Below, piece after piece: positions 32,579-35,578 of a stretch of DNA of 35,578 nucleotides. Origin of the DNA: a marine group bacterium Sva0996 bin134 (GTDB lineage Bacteria; Actinomycetota; Acidimicrobiia; Acidimicrobiales; Bin134); the NCBI GenBank assembly GCA_002239105.1, contig MPNQ01000034.1, forward strand, positions 1-35,578, in the 5' to 3' direction. The notes below the pieces were generated by a model. The model saw only the letters and a program-made list of their open reading frames with translations, was not told where the DNA came from and did no database searches. Each line of letters begins with the position of its first letter. The stretch's first letter is position 1. The position numbers were made by a program, and so were the translations under genes.

Positions 32579-32924
32579 ATTGCTGCCTCGGGTCGGTCAG
32601 CCAACGGTGGCCGACGCCCTCGCGCACCCTCCAGACTTATGGCCTGCCGCGGCCTCACCACACCGTGAGCGAGCCGCGGCGCCCTCCTGAAACGACAATA
32701 GTCGCTAAGCCCTCGTCGCTTGGTGCTCGTCAAGTGCAGATGTCTCGGGTGCCGGTGTTGCATTGGGCCGCTGCGGGGCGTTCGCCCGGTTTGGGTTGGG
32801 TGTCGGAGATGCCTGTTTGTTGCTTTGTCATGTGGCATCAACGGGTTCATGTCGTGATAGATGCAAACTGCGCTCGAATGCCGCCTAACATCATCCCGTT
32901 TTACACAGCATCAATAGCACCCAC
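32579..32924. other. Gap between the kinase and Fic genes with a strong hairpin
   Basis: No convincing gene on either strand. At 32647-32679 CCGCGGC-CTCAC, a six-base loop, then GTGAG-CGA-GCCGCGG form a two-part stem about 70 bases upstream of the kinase start. There is no T-run, so it is more likely a leader structure or operator than an intrinsic terminator. The rest (32700-32924) holds nothing I can identify. Confidence 0.5.
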
Positions 32925-34064
32925 CTAGTACGACCAGATGCTGATGAGGTCTGCGGCTGCGTACCATTTCCGGTTGCGCCCTGCCCCTGGGGCGCGTGCT
33001 TCGGCCGGTTCGATTATGCCTCGGTCTGCGAGTGTGAGCAGTGCTGATCGGGCGGCCGGCTGGCTTATGCCCAGTAGCGAAATCACGTCTTGGGCGCTCA
33101 CCACCGGATGTCCGACCAGTAGCGGGGCGAGCGAACGCGCGGCGCTGTGCGCCCGTACGTCTCCCAGCTTGCTGAGCCATGCATCGGTGATCTGTTTGGT
33201 CTGCGCCGCCAGGTGCTTGGTGGTGTCCGCGGCTTTGCATGCGACATCGGAGAACCACCGGACCCATGGACCGATACTGCCTATCTGGTACAGCTTCAAT
33301 CCGGACAGGTATCCGCCGGGGTCGCGGGCGATGGCGACGCTGATGGGCATCGTCGAGCGAGTCGTCAGGCTCGCTCGACGGAGTGCTCTGCTGATCAGGA
33401 TGCGTCCGAGGCGGCCGTTGCCGTCGCCGTAGGGGTGGATTGCTTCGAACTGGGCGTGCAAAACGGCCGCTCGGGTGATCGGGTCGGGGTCGTTGCCGTC
33501 GCTGTCGGCGAAGCTGATGAGGTCTGCCATCAATTCGGGAATGTGGTCGGGAGGCGGCGGCACATAGGCGGCGTCGAGCGGGGAGTTCCCGCCGACCCAG
33601 CCGATGCGGTCCCGGAATGTCCCGATGAGGTTCGATGCGAGGTTGCTGTTGCGCATGAGTCGTGCGTGCCACTCGTTCAGCGTCTCGACGCTGAGCTGCT
33701 CGTGGGCCGCGTCGTGGGCCATGCGGATGACGGCGAGGTTGTCCGCGACCCAGCCGGCGGCGCCAGCGGCCCCGGTGCGCTCTGCGATCAGAACCGACAC
33801 CACTGGCTCGCGCAGCCCCTCGATCCCCGACGAAGCGATGCCTTCGTGGCGGAGCAGCAGACGGGCCAGCGTCTCCCATGCTTCGGGCACGTGCGTGTCG
33901 GAGTCCCTGAGAGCTGCCGCCGCCTGTTCTGTGGCACGGATCTCTGGTTCGGTGAGCGACAGGTTGCGCCTGTCGAGTTGCGCCGGTACCCAGGTGCGGA
34001 CCTGTCGGCCGTTCCATTCGGCCTGTACGCTGATGCCGGCATCGTCGGCTTCCGCCAAACTCAT
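32925..34064 (-). CDS. Fic/DOC family AMP transferase, class II
   Basis: A 379-residue Fic protein that likely transfers AMP to hydroxyl side chains of target proteins. The active-site loop is HPYGDGNGRLGR (210-221), fitting HPFx[D/E]GNGRxxR with Phe replaced by Tyr. The N-terminal inhibitory helix is present (SSGIEG, S78-E82), which places it in class II autoinhibited enzymes. The C-terminus is a winged helix (VVSAQDVISLLGISQPAARS). I start at 34064 (MSLAEADDAG) because the frame before it is low in coding character and AT-rich; upstream in-frame ATGs to 34202 exist. It stands alone, without an antitoxin gene. Confidence 0.92.
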   Translation of the reverse strand: MSLAEADDAGISVQAEWNGRQVRTWVPAQLDRRNLSLTEPEIRATEQAAAALRDSDTHVPEAWETLARLLLRHEGIASSGIEGLREPVVSVLIAERTGAAGAAGWVADNLAVIRMAHDAAHEQLSVETLNEWHARLMRNSNLASNLIGTFRDRIGWVGGNSPLDAAYVPPPPDHIPELMADLISFADSDGNDPDPITRAAVLHAQFEAIHPYGDGNGRLGRILISRALRRASLTTRSTMPISVAIARDPGGYLSGLKLYQIGSIGPWVRWFSDVACKAADTTKHLAAQTKQITDAWLSKLGDVRAHSAARSLAPLLVGHPVVSAQDVISLLGISQPAARSALLTLADRGIIEPAEARAPGAGRNRKWYAAADLISIWSY

Positions 34065-34286
34065 TTCTATAAGGATAGCTGCAAAAACTTTTAGAACGAA
34101 GACCATGCAATAGGGTTTGGCCGCATCGACAAGGACCTGGGCTGCTCTGACGGCGTGGAGATTTGCCCCGCATTGTCCCCATCTGATGGGCCAAGTACTC
34201 AATGGCTTGCCCGAGCTCCGGAAAACCTCGCCCTTGTGTATGAGTTTTCCTACAAATCATCTATGGGCTTTGCAAAAAAATCGCCT

Positions 34287-34450
34287 GGGGCTTGTTCTGC
34301 CGATACACTGAGAGGTGTCTTCTCCACCCCCGTATGCCAACCCTCGGTCGGGGGCTCGAGAGTCAGCCGGGTACCGGGACGGGTTTGAGGTTCTGAAAAG
34401 GCCCCCGTCCCGGCCCGCCTGAACTAGGACCGACTCGAGATACAAGCCCC
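34287..34450 (+). ncRNA. Candidate structured RNA closed by GGGGCTTGT/ACAAGCCCC
   Basis: A 479-base gene-free stretch (34065-34543) holds nested complementarity: 34287-34295 with 34442-34450 (nine perfect pairs), CCCCCG with CGGGGG near 34327-34355, and CCGGGACGGG (34374-34383) with CCCGTCCCGG (34404-34413, ten perfect pairs, 20-base loop). GACTCGAG near 34432 partly matches GCTCGAGAGTC near 34353. A TACACT box at 34304-34309 lies within it. The strand is not certain because perfect pairs fold either way. No known RNA family matched my memory. The remaining stretch 34065-34286 is AT-rich and carries the likely Fic promoter. Confidence 0.4.
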
Positions 34451-34543
34451 TTATCGCCGTCATCGTCGTTCTCTCTGGCTGCCCTGCTAGTGCAGGCCGA
34501 GATCGACCCGGCGGGCTATGCGGTGCCGACAAAGAGTCGGTGA

Positions 34544-34921
34544 TCAGTCTCTGCGGGGTGGGCCTCCGAGCATGTTGAGCCTCTTTGCCAGCCTGGCGTA
34601 CTTCTTGTCGTGTTTGATGTAGCGGGCCAGCATCCCGTTGTGGTCATAGTCGAGCTTGAACTCCCACTCCTCCTCGATTCTTCTGACCCTCTGTTCGGTT
34701 GCGTTAAGTCCACATACGTTGCAGAACCAGCGGGTCGTGTCTGACCGGGGCTCAAAGGCGCTCCTAGAGTCGATTCTGTTGTTGCCGAGCGGCAGGGCAT
34801 GGCGGTGGAGGCAGATGTTGAGAATCTCCCCGTACGCCTTCTTGCGTTTCCGGTTGTGTCGGCCCTGGAGCAGCCCGCTGAGGCCGGGGAATCCGGCAAC
34901 AGCGGAGATGACGGCTTCCAT
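34544..34921 (-). CDS. Hypothetical protein with probable zinc site
   Basis: A 125-residue basic protein. An N-terminal hydrophobic-small stretch (MEAVISAVAGFPGLSGLLQG) precedes a basic segment, an ICLHRHALP group (C37, H39, H41) with a CNVCG pair (C67, C70), and an Arg/Lys/Glu-rich helix (QRVRRIEEEWEFKLDYDHNG). The cysteines and histidine could bind one zinc. The reminiscence of the HNH/treble-clef kind of layout is weak, and no catalytic motif is clear. The ATG lacks a strong ribosome-binding site, so the start is uncertain. No recognised family. Confidence 0.55.
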   Translation of the reverse strand: MEAVISAVAGFPGLSGLLQGRHNRKRKKAYGEILNICLHRHALPLGNNRIDSRSAFEPRSDTTRWFCNVCGLNATEQRVRRIEEEWEFKLDYDHNGMLARYIKHDKKYARLAKRLNMLGGPPRRD

Positions 34922-35014
34922 CAGCCGACGATGGCTCGCGCGGGCCTGCGCCAGGGGATATAGCGGTTCGCGTTCAAGGGTTGCTACCTTTCAAGCCATG
35001 GACTTGCCAGCCCC

Positions 35015-35372
35015 TCATCGTGCGGGCGGGGAGCACAGCAGCGCTGCCCCAGCGGCCTCCCGCCACCTCAGAGCCGCCCCCCGCAGGTAGACGGCCTCCC
35101 ACTCGGAGAACGCCGCCCTCTGCCCGTCGGTCTCAGCGGCCCGGCGCCTCACCCGGTACTTGTCGGCCAGCCGCTCGTTCTCCGCAGCGGCGTCGGCCTT
35201 CCGCGCTGCCGGTCCGCACTCCCGGAGGTCCGTCGAGCGCCGAGGGGGTCGGCTCCGGCGTCGGAGTCGGCTCGGCGGTCGGAAGCTCGCCGGTGACCTG
35301 CACATCGACGGGGCTGCCGTCGCAGGCGGCGAGGACCGCCAGGGCGACGAGGATGCAGAGCAGCTTTCTCAC
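35015..35372 (-). pseudogene. Frameshifted small lipoprotein
   Basis: From a GTG at 35372 the frame reads RKLLCILVALAVLAACDGSP, a clear lipoprotein signal with lipobox LAAC, then a Thr/Pro/Glu linker (ELPTAEPTPTPEPTPSALDG). Near 35250 coding character moves into another frame, continuing as DLRECGPAARKADAAAENER and ending at 35015 after REAAGAALLCSPPAR. One indel around the G/C runs at 35245-35260 would rejoin them to a protein of about 118 residues. Either a true pseudogene or a sequencing error. Function unknown. Confidence 0.5.
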
Positions 35373-35531
35373 GGCCTGGAGACTAGGCCATGTTGGCAAC
35401 ACGGCCTGCATCTATTGTGTGTATGAATTGAATCCAAAATACACGCATTTACCGCATCAATGAAGTGCAGACCGACCTAATGGGCCATTATTCTCACATG
35501 TTGCATACATTGAGGAGGGGACTGCAAAAGC

Positions 35532-35578
35532 TTGGTGGAAACTCGCGGGCTTCAAATGCTTACCCGCAGGGGCGAATT
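35532..35578 (+). CDS. Possible start of a gene running off the window
   Basis: GAGGAGGGG at 35512-35520 is followed 11 bases later by TTG and then GTG (35535), opening a frame reading METRGLQMLTRRGE to the window edge. The strong ribosome-binding site is the main support, though the spacing is long. Too short to identify. Confidence 0.25.
   Translation, partial: MVETRGLQMLTRRGE

Noticed and set aside
32575..32928. Frames on both strands between kinase and Fic genes
   Set aside because: No ribosome-binding site, no domain, and atypical residue use; treated as non-coding.
34281..34450. Retron non-coding RNA
   Set aside because: The end repeats resemble a1/a2, but no reverse transcriptase gene is in the window.
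35419..35444. GTGTAT/ATACAC inverted repeat near the right edge
   Set aside because: Six-base arms in AT-rich DNA are expected by chance; no gene start close enough to support an operator.

Overview
The window reads as a high-GC actinobacterial chromosome, possibly Acidimicrobiia-like; the class is a guess from gene style and order, not shown by any marker gene. Actinobacterial signs are the hom-thrC-(thrB slot)-rho-rpmE-prfA-prmC-ywlC order ending in a WecA/TagO-type gene, a Rho with a long Arg/Asp/Gln-rich N-terminal insertion, many GTG starts, and a WXG100/FtsK-SpoIIIE secretion locus.

Region 1 (1-11840, all minus strand) is a dense housekeeping block read from right to left: hom, thrC, an ApgM-like protein where thrB would be expected, rho, rpmE (type B), prfA, prmC, ywlC, a membrane-anchored molybdopterin oxidoreductase, rpiB, glyA and the start of a WecA-like transferase. 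Many genes overlap by a few bases, so most of the block is probably co-transcribed, with an extra promoter before rho. The start of thrC has been tandemly duplicated (62-bp unit), which leaves two short upstream ORFs chained by stop/start overlaps to thrC.

Region 2 (11933-18274, plus strand) is a compact type VII-like secretion locus: a WXG100-like helical protein, an amidohydrolase, a true WXG100 protein and a 1395-residue EccC/EssC-type ATPase with a fused ubiquitin-like and FHA N-terminus. No other ESX membrane components are present. It converges on lysA, which follows argS (both minus), and argS is divergent from a tRNA-Arg(CCG) gene.

Region 3 (21296-35578) is accessory. A P4-type tyrosine integrase sits just downstream of the tRNA, followed by very small genes (a sigma-region-4-like HTH protein, a 48-residue membrane peptide with CxxC, a 30-residue CxxC peptide and a 27-residue peptide), a lipoprotein divergent from a secreted trypsin-like protease, and several decayed genes (Fic remnant, IS256-type transposase tail, a frameshifted Cys/His-rich repeat protein, a frameshifted lipoprotein). 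Intact genes here are a bacterioferritin-like protein, an orphan amino-acid-binding lipoprotein, a single-chain histidine kinase/receiver/winged-helix regulator, a complete Fic protein and a zinc-ligand hypothetical protein. A candidate structured RNA lies at 34287-34450. No second copy of the tRNA 3' end was seen, so the far end of any integrated element is outside the window or lost.
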